Positions 1 through 6,258 of a DNA stretch of 6,328 nucleotides are shown one piece after another. The notes below the pieces were generated by a model. It saw nothing but the letters and a program-made list of their open reading frames with translations, did not search any database and had not been told where the DNA came from. The translations under genes were made by a program, and so were the position numbers. Within the stretch, counting starts at the first letter, position 1, and the number at the start of each line of letters is the position of its first letter. The stretch is from Bacteroidales bacterium UBA3816 (GTDB lineage: Bacteria > Bacteroidota > Bacteroidia > Bacteroidales > P3): the NCBI GenBank assembly GCA_002368955.1, contig DFDY01000101.1:1-6328 (forward strand). Reading direction: 5' to 3'.

Positions 1-39
1 GCGCTCCCGTTGGTCGCTTAGTATGGGGTTATGGAGATT

Positions 40-56
40 CAGCCTCTTCGAGGCTG
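40..56. repeat. Small hairpin upstream of the gene
   Basis: A perfect 7-bp stem, CAGCCTC pairing with GAGGCTG, encloses a TTC triloop. It is followed by CTAAAAATC and not a T-run on either strand, so it is a poor intrinsic terminator. A hairpin of the same geometry (7 bp, TTC loop) sits at 6306-6322. Confidence 0.5.
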
Positions 57-61
57 CTAAA

Positions 62-86
62 AATCAGTCTTTTATCAAACTAGAGC
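62..86 (+). repeat. 25-nt motif, left copy of an imperfect inverted pair
   Basis: AATCAGTC, nine variable bases, then ACTAGAGC. The same two 8-mers with the same 9-nt spacing occur on the - strand at 6259-6283, giving 18 identical bases of 25. A CAAATT follows a few bases later in both copies (91-96 here). This copy lies between the hairpin and the start codon of the adhesin gene. Role unknown. Confidence 0.5.
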
Positions 87-90
87 CATT

Positions 91-105
91 CAAATTTATA
101 GTTTT
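91..105 (+). promoter_or_regulatory. A/T-rich translation start region without Shine-Dalgarno
   Basis: Thirteen of the 15 bases before the ATG are A or T, and no AGGAGG-like purine run lies within 20 nt upstream. This is the usual start context in Bacteroidota, whose ribosomes largely ignore Shine-Dalgarno pairing. The choice of start rests on the signal peptide, not on this site. Confidence 0.6.
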
Positions 106-174
106 ATGAAAAAGATATATTCATTATTCATACTTTTGGCGTTCATGATTGCCGGCTCGGCCACGGCATGGGCG
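106..174 (+). other. Sec signal peptide (residues 1-23)
   Basis: The sequence starts Met-Lys-Lys, followed by a hydrophobic core at residues 5-17 (SLFILLAFMIAG region) and a small-residue cleavage site Ala-Trp-Ala before Gln24. This fits signal peptidase I cleavage after residue 23. A Cys follows at 25, but there is no lipobox ([LVI][AS][GA]C) directly before it, so a lipoprotein signal is unlikely. Export through Sec is the expected first step for T9SS cargo. Confidence 0.93.
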
Positions 175-3100
175 CAGTGCGACGGAGGTGCCACCTGCAC
201 CATTACCATTTCGGGCACCGACCAGTATGGCGACGGCTGGAACGGAGCGGCCATCACTATCTATCAAGACACCACCTTTATTGGCACCTACTCCTGCGTG
301 GGGGCCTCATCCACAGCCACTTTCTCGGTCTGTCAAGGCCCCATCAGTTTTTCTTGGAGTGCGGGTTTGTACGACACCGAGTGTGGCTTCACCATTGTGG
401 ACTCCATCGGGGCCACCCTCTATGCCCATACCTCTGGTTCGGATATGCCGTCGGGCCTTTTCTGTGAAGATGTGGCCTGCGCCACCTGTCCTCGCCCGCT
501 GAGTGTCAGTTCTTATAATGTCACCTCAGACAGTGCCACCCTGGAATGGACAGCTAGCGAGGAGGCCGAAGGCTGGCTCTATCAGTTGAGTACCAGCCGC
601 TACGGTTCGGGCGAATGGGCTTACACGGCCGATACCAATATCGAATTTACCAACCTGTTGGCCAATACGGCCTATTATTTCTTTGTGAAGGCTATCTGTG
701 CCGTTGATGACACCAGTGCCGCTGCGGTCTATACTTTCCGCACGGCATGTGGCGACAACCCCCTCCCGTTCACGGAGGGATTCGAGAATAACGGTTCTAA
801 TGCTCCTTTCTGTTGGACTATTTGGGAGAGAGGCGACTACGATTACTATGGCTTTGTCTATGAATATCCTCAGATATACTACTATGACTATTATGCCCAT
901 ACGGGTTCTTATCTGTTGAATATGTTTGATGCCTATGGAGCCAATTCGATCATGACACCGCGAGTGCTCATCCCGGCCAACCAGATTGAGGCTCAGTTTT
1001 GGGCATCCTCCTCATCCTATACCGGTGGCACCGGCAGCCTCCAGGTGGGCTACACCACCACCACCGACTCTGCCACCGCAGTGTTCCATTTGGTCAGCGT
1101 GGTGCCTCTGACCGACTCTTATGTGCTCTATACGGTAGATTTCGACACGGTTACGACTACCGACTCGGTCTATGTCGTTTTCCGCTCTGCGGGCAATAAC
1201 ATGACCCCTGACGGGACCACCAATATCTTGTTGGACGATATTACCATCCGTCAAATAAACAACTGCCCTCAAGTCAGCAATCTGGCCCTGACTGCCACTG
1301 CCTCACATGAAATCACCTTTGCCTGGACCGATATGGTAGGGACCAGCTGGGAGATGACATATGGTCCTGTGGGTTTTGACCCTGACCTGAGCACGGTGCG
1401 AGTCCCAGTGTCGACCAATCCGTTTACGCTGACAGGGCTCTCGGACAGTCTGACCTATGATTTCTATGTGCGTACGGTCTGTGGCAGCCAGCGCGGCTAT
1501 TGGTCGCTGCCCGTCACTGCTCGCCCCAACACAATTCAAATGCCTCTGATGGGGACCGACACGGTCTATGTATGCGGCACCTCCATCGCCGATCCCGGCG
1601 GAGTGAGCGGAACCATCCCCAGCTATACCACTAGCTACATGGTGATCTATCCGAACGACAGCACTGCCACCATCCGCCTTACGGGCAATATCAACATGGG
1701 TCCGTCCGATTATCTCTACATTTATGAGGGGGTGGGCATTATGGGTCGTCTCCTTGCCCAATATTCTGGCTCGGTGACCAATATCAACGTGGCCTCATCC
1801 ATTGGACCTATCACGCTTTACCTCAACACCTCCTATTCCTCCTACGATGGTTTCGTGCTCACCACCCATTGTGAGCCTCTGCCCACCTGTACCAGTCCCT
1901 ACGATGTGCAGGTGTCAAACGTAACGGGTAGCAGTGCGCTGGTTTCGTGGAATTATGCCAACTTCACCACCCCACAATATTTTACTATTGTGGCAACCGA
2001 TACGGCCAATGAAATCGTCCATTCGTTCTTTACAGCCGATACCGACCGGAGCTATACCATCACCGGCCTCAGCCAGCATACCCACTATCTGGTCACGGTC
2101 CAAGCCACATGCGACGCCGGCGACACCAGCCAGTATGCCAATGCTTCTTTCTTCACCTACTGTCTCTCGGGCGGCGAGCATGAGGTTGGCACGGGGACGG
2201 TTACCAACAGCTATGTGCCAGCCTATATCTATGGCCATGCGGTAAGCCAACAGATTTTCGACTCGACCGACATGGCAGGGGTCGACACTATCTTTGGCGT
2301 TCGTTTCTTCAGCACTTCCAACACCACCGTCACTCGCAACATGGCGGTGTATATGGACTCCACAGCCCGCAGTTCTTATAATTCCTATTCTGATATGGAG
2401 GTGCAGACTCCGACCAACTGTCGTTTCGCGGGCCTGGTTGATCTGGGGCCCGGTTGGAACGAAATCCTTTTTGATTCAGTTTTTGTGTACAGCGGTACGG
2501 GCAATATCACCCTCACCGTCGATGACAACACGGGTGATTATGCTTCTTCAGTTTCTTGGAAGGCAAGTTATACCACCGACAACAAGTCGGTCTACAGCTA
2601 TTCCTACAGCAGCGATATAGACCCCACGGACTCGCTCTCCCTTGCATCAGTTTCATCTTGGTCGACGGGTGTCAGTAATGCGCGGTCCAATACTGTCTTT
2701 CTCACGCCTTGTGGTGAGGCCAGCTGTGTGCCTCCCGCAGTGGTAGTGACGGGCACCACATCCTCTTCGGTCACCTTGGCGTGGGTTCCAGGTCTTTACG
2801 AGGACTCTTGGAGTGTGGAGTACAAGCCGGCCGACAGCACTGCGTGGACTGTCCACACAGCCGCTACCGGTCTCGACACTGCTGTTGTCTCAGGATTGCA
2901 GCCTGCCACCCTCTATAATTTCCGAGTCTCCAGCCTTTGCGGCGACACAACGGCTTCAGCCCTGTTGAACGCCACCACCCGCTGCGCTCCAGTCTCAGTG
3001 TATCCATTTACCGAAGGATTTGAGAGTTTTGTGGCCACCTATTCTGAACCCGAAACCCAGATATGCTGGGGTCGTTCGACCAGTTATCCCTATGCAGGCA

Positions 3101-6100
3101 GCTATTATCCCTATACCTATTCTTATTACTATCACACGGGTTCCAACTGCCTCTATATGGCTTCCAGCAGTTATCCGGGCTCTTCCTACACCAGTATGAT
3201 CATCCTTCCCGAGATGGGTGCTCCCTTAGACACACTCACTCTGTCATTCTATATGATGGGCGACTATACCGCATATAGCACCTATCGCGCCGACGTGGGC
3301 GTTTTGACCAATCCGGCCGACACTTCCTCCTTTGTAGTTATAGAGTCATTTGACTTCACCTCCGATGACGGCGAATGGCAGCAGTGTGAGGCCAATCTTA
3401 CTAATTATTCGGGCACTGGCCGCTATCTGGCCATCCGTACCGGTGCGGGTAGCGACTCCTACTACATCGACGATATCATGGTGGAGTATTTCAATCCCTG
3501 TATTGCGCCTAAGAATCTGCGTGCCTATAATGCAACCACATCTTCTGTGATGCTGACTTTTACCGACACCAACAATGCCGGAGACTATACCATTGTTTAT
3601 GGAACCTCTGACAGTATCAGCGCTACTACTGACACCCTACTGGTAACCTCCACCACTGTCACCCTTACTGGTCTGGCACTCTCTACCACATATCATGCCT
3701 GGGTGCGTGCTGACTGTGCGGGGAACTACAGCAAGTGGGTCAAGTTTCCTGTATTCAACACACTCTGCAATTCGCTTGTAGTGGATGAAGTCAGTCCCTA
3801 TGAGGTCAATTTCGAACAGGGACTTGACAGCTGCATGAGTCAGGAACGTGCTTCAGGCTCTGCCGACTGGATGGCTTCTACCACAACCGCTAATCCCACA
3901 GGTGCCTATAGTGGCGGCTACGTGGCTCAGCTTTATAACCCCAGCCGTGTCAGTGAGACTATGCTACTCTTGCCTTCTTTCGACTTTTCTGCTCTTGACC
4001 ACGGGGCCGAGCTCTCTTTCTGGCACGCCCAAGTGGCCGGCAACAGTCAGGACCGCCTCTTCGTCTGCTATCGCACCAACCCTGTGGGTGTCTGGACGGT
4101 GATTGATTCTTTCACTACCGAGATTACAGCATGGACTCAGCATTTCGTTTCTTTGCCCGCCTCTAGCAACACCTCTTTCTATCAGATAGGCCTGATGGGT
4201 GTCACAGGTGGCGAAGGTGTCAAACTCGACGATATCAGTGTCCATGCCACTCCCACTTGCATCCGTCCTACGGGCTTGACGGTCGGTTCTGTGTCCGACG
4301 CCGAGGCCACACTCTCGTGGGTAGGCTCTGCACCCAGCTATCAAGTGCGTTACCGCCGAGTCGGGTCGCTCTCTTGGTCCAACGCCACCACTACCACCAA
4401 CAGCATCACCCTCACTGGGTTGCATGGTCTTTCTGAGTACCAGTGCATGGTTCGTGGTGTCTGTTCGGCCACAGACAACAGCCACTATAGTGAGATGGCC
4501 TATTTCACCACAACGGCCTGTGCCACCGAATACAATTACTTTAACTACGATACGGCCAACTACACCCCCAATCTCACCTATTGGACTCCAGGCTATGTCA
4601 ACTATAATTACTCCTATTCCGAGACCCTGATTGACAGCTCCGCCCTGGCAGGTCTTGACCAAATTGCTGGGTTCGGATTCAGCGCCAATACTTCCAGTAC
4701 CATAGCGCTAGACAATTGCGAAGTGTATTTCGGCTACACTACCGACACTGTCCTCAACTCCTTCAAGTTCGACAGCACCTTTGTCCGTGTCTATCACGGC
4801 AGTCTCAACTTCTATTCAACAGGTTGGCGCAAGGTACTCCTCGATGCTCCTTTTGCCTATGATGGGCACAGCAACCTTGTGGTGGCTGTCTATCGCAAAA
4901 ACTCTACCACCGACTACAACTATGCCTACTTCGACGCTCACAACACTGTTGGTAACAAGATGCTTGCAGCTTATTACTACTCACCATTTACCCCCGCCGA
5001 GGCCAATTCTCTCTCGTCCTATTACAAGCACGCCGACACCATTTCGCCCAACTACATTTTCATAGCCTGTGCACCTCTCTGCAATGCGCCTACCATCACC
5101 GGCACGGCTGCCACAGAATCGTCGGTTACGCTCTCGTGGGACTCTGACGGCAATTACGCCCAGATTTCTTACAAGGAGAGTGCTTCTGACACCTGGTCCG
5201 ACCCGATGGATGTTTCAGGCAATTACTACACCATTACCGGCCTCAACCATTCCACCTCTTACGATTTCCGCCTGCGCCAAGACTGTTCGGAGAGCGCATT
5301 GGGTGAGTCTCCTTGGGTTGGAGTGACCGTTCCCACCGAGTACGTCTGCACCGTTCCTACCAATCTTCAGTTGGTGGACGTGGACAATGCCCACGCCACT
5401 TTCTCTTGGGAGGGCAATCCCAATGACACCCGTTGGGAAATTCGGGTCTTCAACAATAGCTACAACCAGCTATATGAGGTTAATAGCAATCCTGCCACTA
5501 TCGATGGCCTACAGCCGGACATTGTCTACCATGCCGCCGTCCGTACAATCTGTGGCCCCAACTATGAATTCCAGGGCATCTACTCCAGCAGCATAGACTT
5601 TACTACCCTCCACTGCGGCAGCGTCAACGGGGTTACCGGCGAGACTATTGGCAACATTGCCCATCTCAGATGGAATCCGGGCAACAATGCCAGTGGCTAC
5701 TACGAGATACAGTACGGCCGTGAAGGCTATACCGAAAGTGAGGTGTTGGGCACCGTAATCAGTCCCGACACCGAGGTGTACATCTATAACCTGGTGCCTC
5801 ATTTCAATTATGGATTCCGTGTACGTTCTCTCTGTGGTCTCCAGTGGTACAGCGATTGGACCAGCAATGCCGTTGTCCTCACTACAGGCGATGCCGTGGG
5901 TATTGATGAGGCTGTCCGGGATTTCAACTGCACTATCTATCCCAATCCAGCAAGTGGTTCTACCACTATCACAGTTTCGGGTGTTGAAGGTCTTGTCACC
6001 GTAGAGGTGCTCGACATCAATGGCCGCAAAGTTGCTTCCGAGACCCTCAGTTGTGCCGCCGACTGCTCCAAGCAGATGGATGTCACAGACCTCGCACAGG

Positions 6101-6165
6101 GTGCTTATTTCGTCCGGATTGTAACTGCTGAGACTTCTACGCTGCGCAAACTCATTATCCAATAG
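106..6165 (+). CDS. Giant secreted FN3-repeat adhesin-like protein with T9SS type A sorting domain
   Basis: A single uninterrupted frame of 2019 codons, ATG at 106-108 and TAG at 6163-6165. The start is fixed by a classic signal peptide beginning at this Met; the next Met (residue 14) lies inside the hydrophobic core. The product is built from interleaved extracellular modules: a YGDGWNG-type domain, nine FN3 domains, three cleaved-adhesin/choice-of-anchor-J-like sandwiches, one CUB-like domain, two copies of an unnamed sandwich (X1, X2), and a C-terminal type A sorting domain. Proteins of this plan are known in Bacteroidales as T9SS cargo displayed on or released from the outer surface; J-like modules occur in gingipain and HagA adhesin regions. 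I see no protease, glycosidase or other catalytic signature, so adhesion or glycan binding is the inferred role. It stands alone on its strand here and is followed by a strong hairpin terminator. The frame is intact, with no sign of decay. Confidence is high for the class and low for the ligand. Confidence 0.96.
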   Translation: MKKIYSLFILLAFMIAGSATAWAQCDGGATCTITISGTDQYGDGWNGAAITIYQDTTFIGTYSCVGASSTATFSVCQGPISFSWSAGLYDTECGFTIVDSIGATLYAHTSGSDMPSGLFCEDVACATCPRPLSVSSYNVTSDSATLEWTASEEAEGWLYQLSTSRYGSGEWAYTADTNIEFTNLLANTAYYFFVKAICAVDDTSAAAVYTFRTACGDNPLPFTEGFENNGSNAPFCWTIWERGDYDYYGFVYEYPQIYYYDYYAHTGSYLLNMFDAYGANSIMTPRVLIPANQIEAQFWASSSSYTGGTGSLQVGYTTTTDSATAVFHLVSVVPLTDSYVLYTVDFDTVTTTDSVYVVFRSAGNNMTPDGTTNILLDDITIRQINNCPQVSNLALTATASHEITFAWTDMVGTSWEMTYGPVGFDPDLSTVRVPVSTNPFTLTGLSDSLTYDFYVRTVCGSQRGYWSLPVTARPNTIQMPLMGTDTVYVCGTSIADPGGVSGTIPSYTTSYMVIYPNDSTATIRLTGNINMGPSDYLYIYEGVGIMGRLLAQYSGSVTNINVASSIGPITLYLNTSYSSYDGFVLTTHCEPLPTCTSPYDVQVSNVTGSSALVSWNYANFTTPQYFTIVATDTANEIVHSFFTADTDRSYTITGLSQHTHYLVTVQATCDAGDTSQYANASFFTYCLSGGEHEVGTGTVTNSYVPAYIYGHAVSQQIFDSTDMAGVDTIFGVRFFSTSNTTVTRNMAVYMDSTARSSYNSYSDMEVQTPTNCRFAGLVDLGPGWNEILFDSVFVYSGTGNITLTVDDNTGDYASSVSWKASYTTDNKSVYSYSYSSDIDPTDSLSLASVSSWSTGVSNARSNTVFLTPCGEASCVPPAVVVTGTTSSSVTLAWVPGLYEDSWSVEYKPADSTAWTVHTAATGLDTAVVSGLQPATLYNFRVSSLCGDTTASALLNATTRCAPVSVYPFTEGFESFVATYSEPETQICWGRSTSYPYAGSYYPYTYSYYYHTGSNCLYMASSSYPGSSYTSMIILPEMGAPLDTLTLSFYMMGDYTAYSTYRADVGVLTNPADTSSFVVIESFDFTSDDGEWQQCEANLTNYSGTGRYLAIRTGAGSDSYYIDDIMVEYFNPCIAPKNLRAYNATTSSVMLTFTDTNNAGDYTIVYGTSDSISATTDTLLVTSTTVTLTGLALSTTYHAWVRADCAGNYSKWVKFPVFNTLCNSLVVDEVSPYEVNFEQGLDSCMSQERASGSADWMASTTTANPTGAYSGGYVAQLYNPSRVSETMLLLPSFDFSALDHGAELSFWHAQVAGNSQDRLFVCYRTNPVGVWTVIDSFTTEITAWTQHFVSLPASSNTSFYQIGLMGVTGGEGVKLDDISVHATPTCIRPTGLTVGSVSDAEATLSWVGSAPSYQVRYRRVGSLSWSNATTTTNSITLTGLHGLSEYQCMVRGVCSATDNSHYSEMAYFTTTACATEYNYFNYDTANYTPNLTYWTPGYVNYNYSYSETLIDSSALAGLDQIAGFGFSANTSSTIALDNCEVYFGYTTDTVLNSFKFDSTFVRVYHGSLNFYSTGWRKVLLDAPFAYDGHSNLVVAVYRKNSTTDYNYAYFDAHNTVGNKMLAAYYYSPFTPAEANSLSSYYKHADTISPNYIFIACAPLCNAPTITGTAATESSVTLSWDSDGNYAQISYKESASDTWSDPMDVSGNYYTITGLNHSTSYDFRLRQDCSESALGESPWVGVTVPTEYVCTVPTNLQLVDVDNAHATFSWEGNPNDTRWEIRVFNNSYNQLYEVNSNPATIDGLQPDIVYHAAVRTICGPNYEFQGIYSSSIDFTTLHCGSVNGVTGETIGNIAHLRWNPGNNASGYYEIQYGREGYTESEVLGTVISPDTEVYIYNLVPHFNYGFRVRSLCGLQWYSDWTSNAVVLTTGDAVGIDEAVRDFNCTIYPNPASGSTTITVSGVEGLVTVEVLDINGRKVASETLSCAADCSKQMDVTDLAQGAYFVRIVTAETSTLRKLIIQ
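178..486 (+). other. N-terminal YGDGWNG-motif domain (residues 25-127)
   Basis: A Cys-rich beta domain follows the signal peptide directly, with Cys at 25, 31, 64, 76, 93, 120 and 125. Its hallmark is Tyr-Gly-Asp-Gly-Trp-Asn-Gly at residues 41-47, followed by a short beta strand. Domains with a [SQ][YW]GDGWNG core recur from memory in secreted Bacteroidota and some eukaryotic extracellular proteins. The acidic and Asn residues in the loop suggest metal or glycan binding, but that is inference. I do not know a settled family name for it. Confidence 0.7.
751..1263 (+). other. Module J1: cleaved-adhesin / choice-of-anchor-J-like sandwich (residues 216-386)
   Basis: It begins with the diagnostic PFTEGFE (221-227) followed by a Cys-Trp pair (236-237). 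A tyrosine-rich segment comes next (243-269), then His-Thr-Gly-Ser (265-268), and it ends with Leu-Asp-Asp-Ile (376-379) in the last strand. These are hallmarks of the MAM-like cleaved-adhesin family found in P. gingivalis adhesin regions, which bind host proteins or glycans with the help of calcium. The ligand here is unknown. Confidence 0.85.
1531..1878 (+). other. CUB-like module (residues 476-591)
   Basis: The features are an opening Cys490 followed by 'SIADPGG' (493-499), an alternating hydrophobic strand ending 'TIRLTGNI', then Asp-Tyr-Leu-Tyr-Ile-Tyr-Glu-Gly (535-542), and a terminal 'DGFVLTTHC' with Cys589. The D.L.IYEG....LL..YSG pattern is typical of CUB domains, including the Bacteroidota versions with only two Cys. 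CUB domains are protein- or glycan-binding sandwiches that often use calcium. No protease domain is attached. Confidence 0.78.
2164..2712 (+). repeat. Module X1: unnamed beta-sandwich, first copy (residues 687-869)
   Basis: This module is paralogous to residues 1473-1658 (X2). Shared landmarks in order are: Pro-x-Tyr near the start; 'QQIFDSTDMAGVDTI' (715-729); an Asn-x-x-Val-Tyr strand (745-749); Gly-Trp-x-x-x-Leu (783-788); 'FVYSGTGNITLTV' (793-805); then Asp-Asp-Asn-Thr-Gly (806-810). Modules with this 'GW..ItLd.pF.Y.G..Nl.vaVdDNtG' run are familiar from other Bacteroidales T9SS proteins, but I cannot give a family name. Function unknown; a binding sandwich is inferred. Confidence 0.75.
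2986..3498 (+). other. Module J2: cleaved-adhesin / choice-of-anchor-J-like sandwich (residues 961-1131)
   Basis: It has PFTEGFE at 967-973, Cys-Trp at 987-988, a tyrosine-rich stretch (994-1009), His-Thr-Gly-Ser (1010-1013), and Ile-Asp-Asp-Ile (1121-1124) near the end. It is the closest relative of J1 within the protein, sharing the Cys-Trp pair and the Tyr-rich segment before HTGS. Extra Cys at 1015 and 1094 could form a local disulfide. Confidence 0.85.
3769..4257 (+). other. Module J3: diverged choice-of-anchor-J-like sandwich (residues 1222-1384)
   Basis: It opens with Tyr-Glu-Val-Asn-Phe-Glu (1232-1237) in place of PFTEGFE, keeps an aromatic 'ELSFWHAQV' strand (1302-1310), and ends with Leu-Asp-Asp-Ile (1374-1377) as in J1 and J2. 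It lacks the Tyr-rich HTGS segment. It is closer to the MAM-like 'LSFW' pattern seen in choice-of-anchor-J proteins and is probably specialised for a different ligand (inference). Confidence 0.8.
4522..5079 (+). repeat. Module X2: unnamed beta-sandwich, second copy (residues 1473-1658)
   Basis: This is the second copy of the X1 module. It has Pro-Gly-Tyr (1495-1497), 'ETLIDSSALAGLDQI' (1506-1520), an x-x-Val-Tyr strand (1538-1541), Gly-Trp-x-x-Val-Leu (1573-1578) and 'FAYDGHSNLVVAV' (1583-1595). Where X1 has Asp-Asp-Asn-Thr-Gly, X2 has Tyr-Arg-Lys-Asn-Ser (1596-1600), so the acidic loop is lost. The N-terminal part is unusually rich in Tyr and Asn (1476-1505). Confidence 0.75.
5923..6162 (+). 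other. T9SS type A C-terminal sorting domain (residues about 1940-2019)
   Basis: After a 'VGIDEAV' linker (1931-1937) come the three conserved blocks of the family: Tyr-Pro-Asn-Pro-Ala (1945-1949), 'LDINGRKV' (1969-1976), and 'LAQGAYFVRI' (1996-2005), ending in a basic-hydrophobic tail RKLIIQ. In the known pathway this Ig-like domain is recognised by the Por translocon, then removed by PorU as the cargo is attached to anionic lipopolysaccharide or released. Three Cys (1942, 1983, 1987) lie inside the domain, which seems unusual for a part that is cut off. The length of about 80 residues is normal. Confidence 0.95.
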
Positions 6166-6188
6166 CACAGCACTTGAAGTCACATTCG

Positions 6189-6227
6189 ATACTAAAAGCG
6201 GGGCCATCTTGGCCTCGCTTTTAGTAT
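6189..6227. terminator. Strong bidirectional intrinsic terminator
   Basis: A 17-bp stem pairs 6189-6205 with 6211-6227 around the 5-nt loop ATCTT, with a single G-U wobble (6201/6215). The core is GC-rich (GCGGGGCC / GGCCTCGC), flanked by AAAA on the left and TTTT on the right within the stem. The structure therefore presents a U-run after the GC core on both strands. It begins 23 nt after the stop codon of the adhesin gene and would end its transcript. The symmetry suits a convergent neighbour on the right. Confidence 0.88.
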
Positions 6228-6258
6228 TAATAGCTTCAGGTGGGTTCGATAATTTGTC

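Larger units (their letters stand above)
1..105. other. Upstream flank, possibly the 3' end of a neighbouring gene
   Basis: No complete gene fits. Two + frames are open from the left edge. One runs from position 2 to a TGA at 107-109, overlapping the ATG as ATGA. The other runs from position 3 to a TAG at 81-83. Either could be the tail of an upstream co-directional gene, but neither 26-35-residue peptide is recognisable and both lengths are within chance. No TAnnTTTG/-33 TTG Bacteroidota promoter pair is visible; the only near match, TAGTTTTA at 99-106, overlaps the start codon. The promoter therefore probably lies further left. Confidence 0.4.
487..5895 (+). repeat. Nine fibronectin type III modules (FN3-1 to FN3-9)
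   Basis: Nine diverged modules of about 88-94 residues lie at residues 128-215, 387-474, 595-686, 872-960, 1132-1221, 1385-1472, 1659-1747, 1748-1836 and 1837-1930. Each opens with Cys, followed within a few residues by Pro in most copies. Each then has a 'TLxW' B-strand (for example residues 145-148, 890-893 and 1402-1405), a 'TGL/SGL..xTxY' E-F turn, and 'Y.F.VRxxC' in strand F. The F-strand Cys is present in all nine (198, 459, 669, 945, 1204, 1453, 1727, 1816, 1910). The closing G-strand Cys is present in seven and missing in FN3-2 and FN3-9. FN3-7, -8 and -9 are in direct tandem, so the closing Cys of one is the opening Cys of the next. In T9SS proteins FN3 modules act as stalk spacers and sometimes in binding. 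Confidence 0.92.

Noticed and set aside
40..75. Hairpin 40-56 as an intrinsic terminator of an upstream gene
   Set aside because: It is followed by an A-run, and the T4 at 70-73 is 14 nt from the stem, too far for a standard terminator. On the other strand no T-run follows.
1..105. tRNA or other RNA gene in the left flank
   Set aside because: Only one short hairpin is present; there is no T-loop GTTCGA context, no acceptor stem pairing and no CCA end.
99..106. TAGTTTTA as a Bacteroidota -7 box (TAnnTTTG)
   Set aside because: It overlaps the start codon, lacks the final G, and has no TTG at the -33 spacing.
149..502. Overlapping + strand frames inside the gene, such as this 117-codon one
   Set aside because: They are out-of-frame readings of the adhesin gene with Pro/Arg/Ser-rich or low-complexity products and no recognisable domain.
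1531..1878. A protease or glycosidase domain hidden among the sandwiches
   Set aside because: No His-Glu-x-x-His, Gly-x-Ser-x-Gly, Cys/His dyad context or glycosidase motif was found; the segment fits a CUB-like binding domain.
106..6165. Near-identical DNA repeats that could drive recombination between FN3 modules
   Set aside because: The modules are similar only in protein; their DNA has diverged, and I saw no long exact repeats between them.
5509..6207. A 232-codon open frame on the - strand over the end of the gene, and a similar one at 3964-4662
   Set aside because: All the long - strand frames share one codon-aligned frame opposite the gene, where stops can arise only from sense codons TTA, CTA or TCA, which this gene seldom uses. 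The translations look like compositional nonsense, and one begins inside the terminator stem.
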